A stretch of 64,000 nucleotides of DNA from Corynebacterium uberis (GCF_020616335.1 NZ_CP085051.1:1302001-1366000), one strand, 5' to 3'; shown: positions 38,412 through 47,467, counted from the first letter of the stretch. Made by a program: numbers and translations. Notes: a model not told the origin generated them from the letters alone.

Positions 38412-38735
38412 CTAGTCCTGCTCGTAGCCGAAGCGCTCCAGCAGCGCGCGGCGCTGCCGCTCGCCCAGGCCACGCAGGCGGCGCGTCGGAGCGATCTCCA
38501 GCTCCTCCATGATCTCCTTGGCCTTGACCTTGCCCACCTTAGGCATGGCCTCCAGAAGTGCGGACACCTTGGTCTTGCCGACGATCTCATCGTCCTGCGC
38601 CTTGGCCAGAACTTCCTTGAGGGTAATGTCGCCGCGCTTGAGCTTGTCCTTCAGTTCAGCGCGGGCCTTACGGGCCTCAGCTGCCTTGGCAAGAGCTTCC
38701 TTGCGCTGCTCGTCGGTCAACTTGGGAAGGGCCAC
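38412..38735 (-). CDS. mihF: Mycobacterial/corynebacterial integration host factor mIHF
   Basis: Actinobacterial nucleoid-associated protein, unrelated to the proteobacterial IHF, that bends DNA and was first found as a phage L5 integration factor. 107 residues. KLTDEQRKEALAKAAEARK, VGKTKVSALLEAMPKVGKVKAKEIM and the helix-two-turn-helix end RRLRGLGERQRRALLERFG match closely. GTG 38735 has GGAGG eight bases upstream and aligns with the known start; the open frame continues 13 codons upstream without support. Confidence 0.96.
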   Translation of the reverse strand: MALPKLTDEQRKEALAKAAEARKARAELKDKLKRGDITLKEVLAKAQDDEIVGKTKVSALLEAMPKVGKVKAKEIMEELEIAPTRRLRGLGERQRRALLERFGYEQD

Positions 38736-39065
38736 GGGGTTCCTCCAGTTCGTCTTTGGTACGTGGTCTGTCATGGCGTTATGCGTTCGCCGCGGACAAC
38801 TGCCACGACGACGGCACAGGCGCCGCTTTAAAAGTGCTTACTGCGCCTGACCCGAGTCGAAGGTGGCCAATAGGCTAATTCCAACGTTGTCATCCGCAGA
38901 TTCGCGCTAAGTCTAACACCGCAGGTGGGAAAACGTCTCTCCCACCCTTACGACGATCTGCCACGGTACCACCCAGTCGCCTTGAAGTACACAAGTTGCC
39001 AGGTCAGTTCGCGCAAACGCCATAAAGGTGCAGGCCAGACGAAAGGTGCGTGGCTAGCAGCACAC
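38736..39065. other. mihF upstream region / pyrF downstream region
   Basis: 330 bases without a gene. Must hold the mihF promoter; TAGCCT around 38870 on the minus strand could be a -10 box but no matching -35 is clear. A hairpin at 38924-38946 may end the carB-pyrF transcript. Confidence 0.5.
38924..38946 (-). terminator. Hairpin downstream of pyrF
   Basis: GGTGGGA (38924-38930) pairs with TCCCACC (38940-38946) over seven bases across a nine-base loop. There is no T tract on the minus-strand side, so termination is uncertain. Confidence 0.35.
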
Positions 39066-39908
39066 CTACTTCGCGCGCTCCTGCGGGCGCGCAAATTGCA
39101 CAGAATATTGTCTAACAGCCGCCCGCAGAGCCGCAACATTTGGCCCCTCTTGGAGCACTGCGCGCGAAACATTCGGGTACGCCCATGACGCTTGTTGCCC
39201 CATAATTCGCATCACATCCGCCACTCCCGCGCCCTGTGCACCAACGCCGGGAAGGAGCACCGGACCGCGCAGTTGCGCAATGGAAGGTGGGTTAGTCAAG
39301 GTCGCCCCAACCACCACTCCCAGGTTGCCTAAATCCTGATGACGCGCATTGATTTCACCGCAAAAATCCACCACTGCCTGCGAGATCGTCCGACCCGTTG
39401 AATCACACCGATCTTGGAAATTCCGCGCTTCCGGATTAGAAGTTGCCGCCAATACGAAGATTCCGCGGCCCGTCTCTTCCGCCAAATGCACCACCGGATC
39501 AAGTGATCCCGTACCCAAGAAAGGAGATACAGTAACTGCGTCACAGGCCAAGGGCGAGGCGTCGTCGAGCCAGGCGCGCGCATAGCCCGCCATCGTCGAA
39601 CCGATGTCGCCGCGCTTGGCATCAGCAACCACCAAAGCGCCGGCCTTTCGCAGGCCCGCGATTGTGGCCTCCAACACCTCAAAGCCGCGGGCGCCGAATT
39701 GCTCATAAAACGCGACTTGTGGCTTGACCAACGCGACCAGGTCGCCGAAAGCCTCCACGCACAACTCGGAAAAACGCTTCACGCCTGCGGGATTTACAGG
39801 CAAGCCCCACGCCTCCAACAGAGCGGGGTGGGGATCAATGCCCACGCACAACTGCCCGCGCGAGCTCGCCAGGCTGGCCAGCCGGTCACCAAATGTTTCT
39901 TGCGCCAT
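39066..39908 (-). CDS. pyrF: Orotidine 5'-phosphate decarboxylase, subfamily 2
   Basis: Last step of UMP synthesis. 280 residues, the longer actinobacterial form. LCVGIDPHPALLEAWG near the N-terminus, the catalytic DAKRGDIGSTM (Asp96, Lys98, Asp101), and LLPGVGAQGAG are visible. ATG 39908 has GAGG six bases upstream; the TTG four codons earlier lies inside that site. Follows carB by 63 bases. Confidence 0.95.
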   Translation of the reverse strand: MAQETFGDRLASLASSRGQLCVGIDPHPALLEAWGLPVNPAGVKRFSELCVEAFGDLVALVKPQVAFYEQFGARGFEVLEATIAGLRKAGALVVADAKRGDIGSTMAGYARAWLDDASPLACDAVTVSPFLGTGSLDPVVHLAEETGRGIFVLAATSNPEARNFQDRCDSTGRTISQAVVDFCGEINARHQDLGNLGVVVGATLTNPPSIAQLRGPVLLPGVGAQGAGVADVMRIMGQQASWAYPNVSRAVLQEGPNVAALRAAVRQYSVQFARPQERAK

Positions 39909-39971
39909 CTTGAACCTCAATTCCTTTGTGCCAATCCCGCAACTACGGGCGCTCGCCAGCCTGGCAAGCCG

Positions 39972-42900
39972 TCATCGTCCCATTAAACGGGCCACCGGGG
40001 TGTGCTCCAATTCTTGGAGGGCACGCACGTCAAAGCCCTCACCGCGCAGCGCCTCAATGGCCTGGACGAACGCGGTGATGCCCTGGACCGTGGTGGCCGC
40101 AGGCACACCCACGTTGACGGCCGCGGAACGGATGTCATAGCCGTCATGGCGTGCTCCGGACGAGCCGGCAGGGGTGTTCAAAATCATGTCCACTTCCCCG
40201 CTCTGGATGAGGTCCACCACCGAGGGGCCCGAGGCGCCATCGCGCACATCCGAGGCCTTGGCCACGGTCTCGCAGGGAACGCCGTTGCGGCGCAGCATGC
40301 CGGCAGTACCGGAGGTAGCCAGGATCCTAAAGCCCAGGGTGTGCAGCCGCTGGATGGGGAAAATCAACGTGCGCTTGTCCCTGTTAGCCACGGAGACGAA
40401 CACGGTGCCACTGGTCGGCAGGCTGCCAAAGGCTGCGTCCTCAGCCTTGGCGTAGGCCGCGCCGAAATTGCTGGCCAGGCCCATCACCTCGCCGGTGGAC
40501 TTCATCTCCGGCCCCAGCAGCGTGTCCAGCATGGTGCCGTCCGGGCGCCGGAACCTGTTGAAGGGCAAGACCGCTTCCTTGACAGCGATGGGCGCATCCA
40601 TGGGCAGCGAGCCGCCGTCGTAGGTGCTGGGGATCATCCCCTCGGCGCGCAGTTGGGCGAGGCTTTCGCCCATCATGATCCGCGCCGCCGCCTTAGCCAG
40701 GTGCACCCCGGTGGCCTTAGACACAAACGGCACGGTGCGCGAGGCCCGCGGGTTCGCCTCGATGACATAGAGGGTGTCATCCTTCAACGCGAACTGGACG
40801 TTCATCAGACCCTTGACCCCAATGCCGTGGGCCAGCGCCTCAGTTGAGCGACGCACGGTGTCGATGTCCTCGGCGCCCAGGGTCATCGGCGGCAATGCGC
40901 AGGCGGAATCCCCGGAGTGAATGCCCGCTTCCTCGATGTGCTCCATGACACCGGCGAGGTAGACCTCCTCGCCGTCACACAGCGCATCGACGTCGATCTC
41001 AATGGCGTTATCCAGGAACCGGTCCACGAGCACCGGGTGGTCCGAGGTCAATTCCGTGGCGCGCTCGATGTACTCCGCCAACGCAGACTCGTCATAGACG
41101 ATCTCCATCCCGCGCCCGCCGAGGACGTAGGACGGCCGCACCAGGACCGGGTACCCGATGCCCTGCGCGACCTCCGCGGCCTCAGCGAACGATGTCGCCG
41201 TGCCAAAAGCAGGTGCCGGCAGCTGCGCGCGCCGCAACACCTTGCCAAACTCCCCGCGGTCCTCCGCCAAGTCGATGGACTCCGGGCTGGTGCCCACCAC
41301 CGGCACCCCTGCAGCCTTGAGCCGCGCGGCAAGCGAAAGCGGCGTCTGCCCACCGAGCTGCACGATCACCGCAGCCACCGTCCCCGACTGGCATTCCGCG
41401 TGGTAGACCTCCATGACATCTTCGAAGGTCAGGGGCTCAAAGTAGAGCCGGTCCGCGGTGTCATAGTCCGTAGAGACAGTCTCCGGGTTGCAGTTGACCA
41501 TGACCGTCTCATAGCCAATGCGCGACAATTCCAGCGCCGCGTGAACGCAGGAGTAGTCAAACTCAATGCCCTGGCCAATGCGGTTCGGACCGGAGCCAAG
41601 GATGATCACCTTGTCCTTGTCCGTCTGTGCGGCAACCTCGGACTCGGCGGCCGGATCGAGCTCGTAGCAGGAATAGTGGTACGGCGTCTTGGCCTCAAAC
41701 TCCGCGGCACAGGTGTCCACGGTCTTGAACACCGGGCGAATGCCCAGCGACCAGCGCAGGCGGCGCACACCATCCTCGCCTGCCAGCTCCGGGCGCAGCG
41801 CGGCGATCTGTGCATCCGACAGGCCGAAGACTTTAGCCTGCCGCAACAGATCTGCGTCGAGGACGGGGGCGTCGAGAAGCGTGGCGCGGAAGTCCACCAG
41901 CTCGGCCAGTTCCGCCAGGAACCACGGGTCAATGCCGCTGGCCCGGTAGACCTGCTCGACGGTGCCGCCCAGGCGCAACGCCAGCTCGGCGTCATACATG
42001 CGGCCCTGGGTGGGGCGACGCAGGTCCTGCAGCACCGCGTCGAGGCTGGTCGCGCGCTCGCCGGCGAAAGACTCGTCCGATTGCGTCCAAAAACCGGCCT
42101 GCTTGTTTTCCAGCGACCGCATGACCTTGTTCAATCCGGCGATGTAATTGCGCCCAATTCCCATGGCCTCGCCCACCGATTTCATGGTGGTGGTCAGGGT
42201 GTCATCGCTGCCGGGGAACTTTTCAAAGGCAAAGCGCGGGGCCTTGACAATGACGTAATCCAGGGTCGGTTCGAAGGCGGCCGGGGTGACTCCCGTGATG
42301 TCATTGGTGATCTCATCGAGGGTGTAACCAACCGCCAATTTGGCCGCGATTTTGGCGATGGGGAAACCGGTTGCTTTCGATGCCAGCGCCGAGGAGCGCG
42401 ACACCCGGGGGTTCATCTCAATAGTAATCAGCCGGCCATCGTCCGGATTGACCGCAAACTGGATATTGCAGCCGCCGGTGTCTACCCCCACGGCGCGGAT
42501 GATCGCAATACCTAGATCGCGCATCTTTTGGTACTCGCGGTCCGTCAGCGTCATCGCCGGCGCCACGGTCACCGAATCGCCGGTGTGTACGCCCAAGGCG
42601 TCGACGTTTTCGATGGAGCAAATAACCACCACGTTGTCGTGGCCATCGCGCATGAGCTCCAGCTCATATTCTTTCCATCCCAAAATGGACTCTTCGATGA
42701 GCACATTGGCCTCCGGAGAGGCGGCCAGTCCCCCGCCGGCAATTCGCTCGAGATCTTCGTAGGTAAACGCCAGGCCGGAGCCCAGTCCACCCATGGTAAA
42801 AGAGGGCCGCACGACCACGGGAAGGCCCAGCTCCGCCACCGCGTCGTGTACTTCCTCCATGGAATAGCACACGGTAGAGCGGGCAGATTCGCCGCCCACG

Positions 42901-43328
42901 GAGGCGACGATGTCCTTGAACTTTTGGCGGTCCTCGCCCCGTTCAATCGCCGCAATGTCCGCGCCGATGAGCTCAGCACCGTGCTTTTTCAGGATCCCCT
43001 GACGGTCCAGAGCGATAGCGGCATTGAGCGCGGTCTGTCCGCCCAGGGTGGCCAGCACCGCGTCGATGGGGTGGCCTTGCTCGGCTTCCTTGGTGAAAAT
43101 TTTGTCGATGAATTCCGGCTCAATGGGTTCCACGTAGGTGTGGTCCGCAAATTCCGGATCGGTCATGATGGTCGCGGGATTGGAATTGACCAGGGTGACG
43201 CGCAATCCCTCTTCACGCAGCACTCGGCAGGCTTGGGTGCCGGAGTAGTCGAACTCGCAGGCCTGCCCAATGACAATGGGGCCGGATCCAATGACCAGTA
43301 CGTGGTTGATGTCTGTGCGTTGTGGCAT
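39972..43328 (-). CDS. carB: Carbamoyl-phosphate synthase large subunit
   Basis: Makes carbamoyl phosphate from bicarbonate, ammonia and two ATP for pyrimidine and arginine synthesis. 1118 residues. Two homologous halves each carry an ATP-grasp domain: the first begins [21 protein letters not shown], the second [23 protein letters not shown] ([14 protein letters not shown]). The C-terminal allosteric domain follows ([14 protein letters not shown] onward), where UMP or ornithine could act. ATG start downstream of carA with 56 bases between. Confidence 0.97.
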   Translation of the reverse strand: MPQRTDINHVLVIGSGPIVIGQACEFDYSGTQACRVLREEGLRVTLVNSNPATIMTDPEFADHTYVEPIEPEFIDKIFTKEAEQGHPIDAVLATLGGQTALNAAIALDRQGILKKHGAELIGADIAAIERGEDRQKFKDIVASVGGESARSTVCYSMEEVHDAVAELGLPVVVRPSFTMGGLGSGLAFTYEDLERIAGGGLAASPEANVLIEESILGWKEYELELMRDGHDNVVVICSIENVDALGVHTGDSVTVAPAMTLTDREYQKMRDLGIAIIRAVGVDTGGCNIQFAVNPDDGRLITIEMNPRVSRSSALASKATGFPIAKIAAKLAVGYTLDEITNDITGVTPAAFEPTLDYVIVKAPRFAFEKFPGSDDTLTTTMKSVGEAMGIGRNYIAGLNKVMRSLENKQAGFWTQSDESFAGERATSLDAVLQDLRRPTQGRMYDAELALRLGGTVEQVYRASGIDPWFLAELAELVDFRATLLDAPVLDADLLRQAKVFGLSDAQIAALRPELAGEDGVRRLRWSLGIRPVFKTVDTCAAEFEAKTPYHYSCYELDPAAESEVAAQTDKDKVIILGSGPNRIGQGIEFDYSCVHAALELSRIGYETVMVNCNPETVSTDYDTADRLYFEPLTFEDVMEVYHAECQSGTVAAVIVQLGGQTPLSLAARLKAAGVPVVGTSPESIDLAEDRGEFGKVLRRAQLPAPAFGTATSFAEAAEVAQGIGYPVLVRPSYVLGGRGMEIVYDESALAEYIERATELTSDHPVLVDRFLDNAIEIDVDALCDGEEVYLAGVMEHIEEAGIHSGDSACALPPMTLGAEDIDTVRRSTEALAHGIGVKGLMNVQFALKDDTLYVIEANPRASRTVPFVSKATGVHLAKAAARIMMGESLAQLRAEGMIPSTYDGGSLPMDAPIAVKEAVLPFNRFRRPDGTMLDTLLGPEMKSTGEVMGLASNFGAAYAKAEDAAFGSLPTSGTVFVSVANRDKRTLIFPIQRLHTLGFRILATSGTAGMLRRNGVPCETVAKASDVRDGASGPSVVDLIQSGEVDMILNTPAGSSGARHDGYDIRSAAVNVGVPAATTVQGITAFVQAIEALRGEGFDVRALQELEHTPVARLMGR

Positions 43329-43384
43329 GTGAACTTCTCTTTTTCGGTGTGACTCTTCGGGGGAAACGTCAGGTGGCCTGCTGG

Positions 43385-44554
43385 TTACGCGGTCTCGTGC
43401 GACGCGGCATGCGTGGTCATCAATTCCACAAATTGGTCAAATAGGTTCTGTGCGTCGTGGGGGCCGGCCGCAGATTCCGGGTGATACTGCACGGAAAACG
43501 CCATGCCGTTGTCCAACGCCACCCCTTCGACGACGTCATCGTTGAGGCACGTGTGGGTCACGTGGGCCGGGCCGAAGTCCGTATCAAAGCGCATATTCGG
43601 CTCGCCCTTGAGCGCGAACCCGTGATTCTGCGCGGTGATATCAATAACCCCGGTGTCATGGTTGAGCACGGGGACGTTGATGCCGCGGTGGCCGAACTTC
43701 AACTTGTAGGTCTCCAGCCCCAGCGCACGGCCCAAAATTTGGTTGCCAAAACAAATACCAAAGAACGGCACGCCCGCGGCCAGGACTTCCCGAACCACGG
43801 AGACAATTCCGTCCGCGGTGGCCGGGTCACCCGGGCCGTTGGACACGAAGACCCCGTCCGGGTGGTAGTCCAGGACCTGTTGGGCCGTGGTGCCGGCGGG
43901 TACCACGATGGTGCGCACTCCGCGGGCGGCGAAGTTACGGGGCGTGTTGGACTTGATTCCCATGTCGAAGGCGACCACGCACAGGCGTTCCTCGCCCTGG
44001 GCGGGCACCTCATAGACCTCGTCGGTTGAGACGTCGTCCGCCAACGCCAGCCCGGCCATGGCCGGCTGCTCCTTGACCCGGGCGACCAGGGACTCGGTGT
44101 CGGTGGTGTAATCCGCACCGGAGAAGATGCCGGCGGGGATGGATCCGAAGTTGCGCAGGTGGCGCACCAGGGTGCGCGTATCCACGCCCTTGATGCCCAC
44201 GATGCCCTGTTCGCGCATTTCTTCTTCCAGGCTGTGCGTGGCGCGCCAGTTGGATACGCGGGCGGCCAGGTCTCGGATGACCAGCCCGGCGACCCAGATG
44301 CGGCCATCGTGGGATTCGCTGTCTTCCCCGTTCCAGCCGGTGTTTCCCACCTGGGGGGCGGCGAGGGTGACAATTTGGCGGTGGTAGGACGGGTCGGTCA
44401 TCGTTTCCTGGTACCCGGTCATGGCGGTGCTAAACACCGCTTCGCCCAGCGTTGTGCCGGTTGCGCCGAGGGCGCGGCCGCGGAAAACGGTGCCGTCTGC
44501 CAGTACGAGTACCGCTGGCGTGGCGCGGTGTCCGGAGGGTGGTGGGGTGGTCAC
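43385..44554 (-). CDS. carA: Carbamoyl-phosphate synthase small subunit
   Basis: Glutaminase subunit feeding ammonia to CarB. 389 residues. The N-terminal CPSase domain has [17 protein letters not shown]; the class I amidotransferase domain has FVSNGPGDP and the nucleophile Cys268 in [12 protein letters not shown], with the later catalytic histidine in [16 protein letters not shown] start with GGAAAGG eight bases upstream. Unusually for this group it is not preceded by pyrC. Its 5' region is a 566-base leader with a small ORF and hairpins. Confidence 0.97.
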   Translation of the reverse strand: MTTPPPSGHRATPAVLVLADGTVFRGRALGATGTTLGEAVFSTAMTGYQETMTDPSYHRQIVTLAAPQVGNTGWNGEDSESHDGRIWVAGLVIRDLAARVSNWRATHSLEEEMREQGIVGIKGVDTRTLVRHLRNFGSIPAGIFSGADYTTDTESLVARVKEQPAMAGLALADDVSTDEVYEVPAQGEERLCVVAFDMGIKSNTPRNFAARGVRTIVVPAGTTAQQVLDYHPDGVFVSNGPGDPATADGIVSVVREVLAAGVPFFGICFGNQILGRALGLETYKLKFGHRGINVPVLNHDTGVIDITAQNHGFALKGEPNMRFDTDFGPAHVTHTCLNDDVVEGVALDNGMAFSVQYHPESAAGPHDAQNLFDQFVELMTTHAASHETA

Positions 44555-44573
44555 AAAGACTGCCTTTCCAACA

Positions 44574-44596
44574 CCCCATCGCCGCCGGGGATGGGG
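44574..44596 (-). promoter_or_regulatory. Hairpin immediately upstream of the carA ribosome site
   Basis: CCCCATC (44574-44580) and GATGGGG (44590-44596) pair perfectly over seven bases with a nine-base loop. It ends only a few bases before the GGAAAGG site of carA, so its folding state could affect carA translation. Confidence 0.45.
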
Positions 44597-44760
44597 CCCG
44601 TGCGTGTGCGTCGGCGCGGGAGGCCGGGCGGGCTGGGGTGTCGTTGTTGAAAATTTTTAACGTGTGCTGGTGGGTCTTCGGGCTGCCGCGACCCTGCGGA
44701 AGGGCGGGACATGCTCTTTACAGCTCTGTGCTGTCTGCCGGCCCTTATCGACGTTGCGTT

Positions 44761-44886
44761 TTACGCTCCAGGCGCACCCCTCGCACGCGCCCGCGTGGCC
44801 GTTGTCTCGTGCCGGGCTCCCAGGTGATCCTGGAGCCGGCCGCCATGGTGCCACTCGTGGTGGCACTCACCAGGGTTCAACAACAC
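44761..44886 (-). CDS. Small upstream ORF in the carA leader (41 aa), function unknown
   Basis: Not recognised as any known peptide. A GTG at 44886 stands seven bases after AAAGGAGG (44894-44901), the best ribosome site in the window, and the frame runs 41 codons to TAA. The peptide starts MLLNPGECHHEWHHGG, so it has a Cys-His-His-x-x-His-His cluster (residues 8-14); it holds six His in all and five Arg at 17, 25, 32, 34 and 36. The hairpins at 44848-44866 and 44815-44837 lie within the coding part, so ribosome passage would open them. It ends 206 bases before carA. It could be a cis-acting leader ORF or a free small protein. An overlapping 33-codon Arg-rich frame (44745-44846) lacks a ribosome site. 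Confidence 0.5.
   Translation of the reverse strand: MLLNPGECHHEWHHGGRLQDHLGARHETTATRARARGAPGA
44815..44866 (-). promoter_or_regulatory. Two consecutive hairpins inside the carA leader ORF
   Basis: GTGCCAC-N5-GTGGCAC (44848-44866) is a perfect 7-bp stem. GGCTCC-C-AGG / CCT-GGAGCC (44815-44837) is a nine-base-pair stem with one bulged C and a TGAT loop. Both would form in the RNA ahead of carA. Confidence 0.45.
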
Positions 44887-44918
44887 CTGGCGACCTCCTT
44901 TCCCGCCTCTCTGTGCGG

Positions 44919-44946
44919 ACATTAAAGGAATCCTTCCTCACACGAA
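44919..44946 (-). promoter_or_regulatory. Candidate promoter of the carA leader with a palindrome in the spacer
   Basis: Minus strand TTCGTG (44941-44946), 16-base spacer, TAATGT (44919-44924). The spacer is largely the perfect palindrome AAGGATTCCTT (44925-44935). Transcription would start about 25 bases before the leader ORF. Boxes chosen by eye. Confidence 0.35.
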
Positions 44947-45007
44947 CCCCAAGGTATTGCTTCCCGCCGTGCCGGGCACGTGACGGGATGGACACTCCCA
45001 AGGACTC

Positions 45008-45037
45008 GCATTGTCTACACCTCTAAGCAGACAATGC
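45008..45037. promoter_or_regulatory. 9-bp inverted repeat between carA leader and YbjN genes
   Basis: GCATTGTCT (45008-45016) and AGACAATGC (45029-45037) are perfect inverted arms 12 bases apart, in the divergent region. The spacing of arm centres (about two helical turns) suits a dimeric regulator. No T tract follows on either strand, so it is not a terminator. Confidence 0.5.
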
Positions 45038-45120
45038 AAGACTAGCACCGCCCCAACCCCCGCGTCAGCCCAATGCCCCACCTGCCCCGCACTCCTTTCC
45101 CGGAGGCCGGTGATAATACG

Positions 45121-45684
45121 ATGGACACACCTATCCCCACTCATCCGCGAAGGACACCCCCAACAGTGGCCACTGATCCCCACCCCGTGACCATCGAGCG
45201 CATCGCCGGAATCATCGCCGATAGTGAGCTTCTCGACGCCGCCGCTGCCCCCGACAGCTCTACCGACACCGCATCCTCCATCAAGCTTTCCTTCCCCGAC
45301 GGCGAGGTCGTCTTCGCCCTCCAGGGTGCCTCCCTCATCTGCGACGCCCTCTGGGCTGGCCGAATCCCCTCCGAACAGGCAGCCACCGTCCTGGCGGTGG
45401 TCAACGAGTGGAACCTCACGAACGTGCGGCCTACCCTGCGCTTCTTCGAGCTCGAAGATGCCGTCCTGCGCTGCGCGGCCAGCCGCCGCAACGCCCTTCC
45501 CGACGCCCTCAACGACGAGCAACTGCGCCACGTCGTCCTCGGCAGCCTGCATGCCGCCACGCAGGCGTTCGCCGGCCTGGCCCAGGCCTTCCCTCAGGCG
45601 GTGACCTGGCAGGACGATGCCACCACCATCACTATCGACGCCGCGAGCGTCACCGAACCCACCACTGCCCGGGAGGACGCATGA
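45121..45684 (+). CDS. YbjN-like protein A
   Basis: 187 residues from ATG 45121. The core (about residues 20-130: PVTIERIAGIIADSELLD, a short beta-rich segment, AATVLAVVNEWNLTN and RPTLRFFELEDAVLRCAAS) resembles the YbjN/sensory-transduction-regulator fold, a type III secretion chaperone-like domain without catalytic residues. The function is unknown. Start uncertain: a GATAAT -10-like box at 45112-45117 abuts the ATG, so translation may instead begin at GTG 45166, which has GAAGGA 11 bases upstream and gives 172 residues. Its stop overlaps the start of the next gene by four bases. Divergent from carA. Confidence 0.75.
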   Translation: MDTPIPTHPRRTPPTVATDPHPVTIERIAGIIADSELLDAAAAPDSSTDTASSIKLSFPDGEVVFALQGASLICDALWAGRIPSEQAATVLAVVNEWNLTNVRPTLRFFELEDAVLRCAASRRNALPDALNDEQLRHVVLGSLHAATQAFAGLAQAFPQAVTWQDDATTITIDAASVTEPTTAREDA

Positions 45685-46151
45685 CCACCACCCCGCAAAC
45701 GCCCGCCGACAACAAGCCGCAGCCGGTCACGCTCGAGCGCGTCACCGAGACCATGCGCGGCTTTGGCATCCAGCTGTGGCCTGACCCCCAGGGAGCGGTC
45801 GTCATGGCCAACCTCAACGGGTTCTCCGTCACCTTCGCCCCCCTCGGCGGCATCTGCCTTGTGCGCGCCGACTGCCCCACGCAGGTGGCTTCCGATTCCG
45901 GTTTGCCCCACCTCTATCTGGCGGCCAACGCCGCCAATTGCACCGGAGCGCCCGCCCGCGCGGCCGTCATGGACCGGACGGACAAGCTGGTGGTGCGCAC
46001 GGAATGCGAGATTAGCGCGGAAGCCGGCCTAAGTAACGCCCAACTTGCGCAGCTGCTTCGCGACGCCGTCGATGCCGTCTTGAGCACCCAGGATGCGGTG
46101 GCTAACGCGGCGGAATCCTTGACCGGTGACAGCGAGGATCCCACCGCCTAA
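45681..46151 (+). CDS. YbjN-like protein B
   Basis: 156 residues, ATG with GGGAGGACGC directly upstream, overlapping the stop of the previous gene as ATGA, so the two are translationally coupled. PVTLERVTETMRGFGIQLWPDPQGAVVMANLNGF parallels the N-terminal PVTIERIAGII of protein A in position and spacing, suggesting an old tandem duplication. No membrane segment or catalytic motif. Possibly the two form a heterodimer; this is inference. Confidence 0.75.
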   Translation: MTTTPQTPADNKPQPVTLERVTETMRGFGIQLWPDPQGAVVMANLNGFSVTFAPLGGICLVRADCPTQVASDSGLPHLYLAANAANCTGAPARAAVMDRTDKLVVRTECEISAEAGLSNAQLAQLLRDAVDAVLSTQDAVANAAESLTGDSEDPTA

Positions 46152-46171
46152 ACGTTGCCAAAATGACGAAC

Positions 46172-46212
46172 AGCCCCGTCCACACCGCGGCATGCGGGGC
46201 GTGGGCGGGGCT
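46172..46212. terminator. Terminator between the YbjN pair and nusB
   Basis: AGCCCCGTCCAC (46172-46183) and GTGGGCGGGGCT (46201-46212) pair over 12 positions with one T-G wobble, and the loop contains CCGC/GCGG. It separates convergent genes; neither side has a long T tract. Confidence 0.65.
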
Positions 46213-46231
46213 GGCGTGAGCCGGGCCGGGT

Positions 46232-46837
46232 TTAGTCTTCCAGCGGCTCGGCCTGTTCTTCTGGTTCTTCGACGGAGCCTTGAGCAGGCTCCGCTTCCGC
46301 GGCTCCGGGGGCCTGGGACGCAGCGAAAGCAGGCTGATCGTCCGCGTCCGCTTCGGAGTCACCGGAAGCCTCGGGCGTGGGAGCAGGCGTGGGGCGCTGC
46401 TGACCAATGCCGTCGAGCGTGGCGTGGATGTACGGGCTCGCCTTGTCCGTGGAATAGGCGCTGGCCAATTCCACCGCCTCAACCAGTGCGGTGGCGGTGG
46501 GAACCTCCGGGTTGAACAACAGCTCCCAGACGGCCACGCGAAGGATCGCGCGGTCCACCGCGGGCAGCCGGTCCAAGCGCCATTCTGCGGTCAGGTGCGC
46601 CTCGATGGCATCATCGATGGCGTCGAGCTCGCGTGCCGCACCGTGCACAATCGTGGTGGTGTAGTCGGAGACCGGCGCGACCTGGTTTTCTGGGTTCCGG
46701 GACAGCTCCACACGATCCTCCACGATGGAGACGGGGTCGATGTCCCGGGCCTCTGCCTCAAAGAGGATGTCTACTGCCCGGCGCCGAGCCTTGTAGCGCG
46801 CGCCGTGCCGGCGCCGCTTGTGTCCTTTTTCTGCCAC
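46232..46837 (-). CDS. nusB: Transcription antitermination factor NusB
   Basis: RNA-binding protein that with NusE (S10) recognises boxA of rRNA operons. 201 residues. The helical core ([61 protein letters not shown]; each shown in part) spans about 10-145. A long acidic, Pro/Glu/Ala-rich tail of about 55 residues follows, not present in E. coli NusB. GTG start, eight bases from efp. Confidence 0.94.
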   Translation of the reverse strand: MAEKGHKRRRHGARYKARRRAVDILFEAEARDIDPVSIVEDRVELSRNPENQVAPVSDYTTTIVHGAARELDAIDDAIEAHLTAEWRLDRLPAVDRAILRVAVWELLFNPEVPTATALVEAVELASAYSTDKASPYIHATLDGIGQQRPTPAPTPEASGDSEADADDQPAFAASQAPGAAEAEPAQGSVEEPEEQAEPLED

Positions 46838-46845
46838 GGCGAAGA

Positions 46846-47409
46846 CTAGTTGTTCACCCGGGACAGGTACTCACCGGTGCGGGTATCCACCTTGAGCACA
46901 TTGCCGGTCTCGATGAACAGCGGGACCTGGATCTCCGCGCCCGTCTCCAGGGTGGCCGGCTTGGTGCCGCCGGTGGAGCGGTCGCCCTGCAGGCCCGGAT
47001 CGGTGTGCTCGACGGTCAGGTCGACAGAGACCGGTAGCTCCGCGAACAGCGGCTCACCCTCGTGGAAGGAGACCTGCACGCGCATGTTTTCCAGCAGGAA
47101 GCGCGCCGCGTCGCCGAACTTGGAGGGGTCTAGCTCAATCTGCTCGAAGGTCTTGTCGTCCATGACCACGTAGCTGGAGCCGTCGTTGTACAGGTAGGTC
47201 ATGTCGCGGCGGTCCACCGTCGCGGTCTCCACCTTCACACCCGCGTTGAAGGTCTTATCCAGGGTCTTGCCGGAGACTACATCCTTGAGCTTGGTGCGCA
47301 CGAACGCCGGGCCCTTACCGGGCTTGACGTGCTGGAACTCAATGATCTGCTGGAGCTTATTGTCCAGCTTGAGCACAAGACCGTTCTTGAAATCAGCGGT
47401 GGTTGCCAC
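46846..47409 (-). CDS. efp: Elongation factor P
   Basis: tRNA-shaped factor that relieves ribosome stalling at polyproline. 187 residues in three beta-barrel domains. The tip loop is [16 protein letters not shown], with a lysine (about 32) at the position modified in E. coli EF-P, and the C-terminal [23 protein letters not shown] is typical. ATG start. Cotranscribed with pepQ upstream and nusB downstream. Confidence 0.96.
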   Translation of the reverse strand: MATTADFKNGLVLKLDNKLQQIIEFQHVKPGKGPAFVRTKLKDVVSGKTLDKTFNAGVKVETATVDRRDMTYLYNDGSSYVVMDDKTFEQIELDPSKFGDAARFLLENMRVQVSFHEGEPLFAELPVSVDLTVEHTDPGLQGDRSTGGTKPATLETGAEIQVPLFIETGNVLKVDTRTGEYLSRVNN

Positions 47410-47467
47410 TTATCGCGTCTCCCTTGGCGTAGAGGTTATTGGGCACTAAGTGTGTGACTGGCCTAGC

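Larger units (their letters stand above)
44555..45120. other. carA leader and carA/YbjN divergent region
   Basis: 566 bases. From the carA side: a CCCCATC-N9-GATGGGG hairpin (44574-44596) just before the carA ribosome site, an AT-rich AAAATTTTT stretch near 44650, the 41-codon ORF 44761-44886 with internal hairpins, a palindrome AAGGATTCCTT (44925-44935) at a candidate promoter, then the 9-bp inverted repeat at 45008-45037 and a GATAAT box for the divergent gene. No trace of pyrC recognised. Confidence 0.6.

Noticed and set aside
40917-42515. 532-codon open frame on the + strand
   Set aside because: Mirror frame of carB.
44745-44846. 33-codon Arg-rich frame inside the carA leader (minus strand)
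   Set aside because: Overlaps the 41-codon ORF in another frame and has no ribosome site at its ATG; kept only as an alternative.
45008-45037. The 9-bp inverted repeat as a rho-independent terminator
   Set aside because: Arms are not GC-rich, the loop is 12 bases and no T tract follows on either strand.
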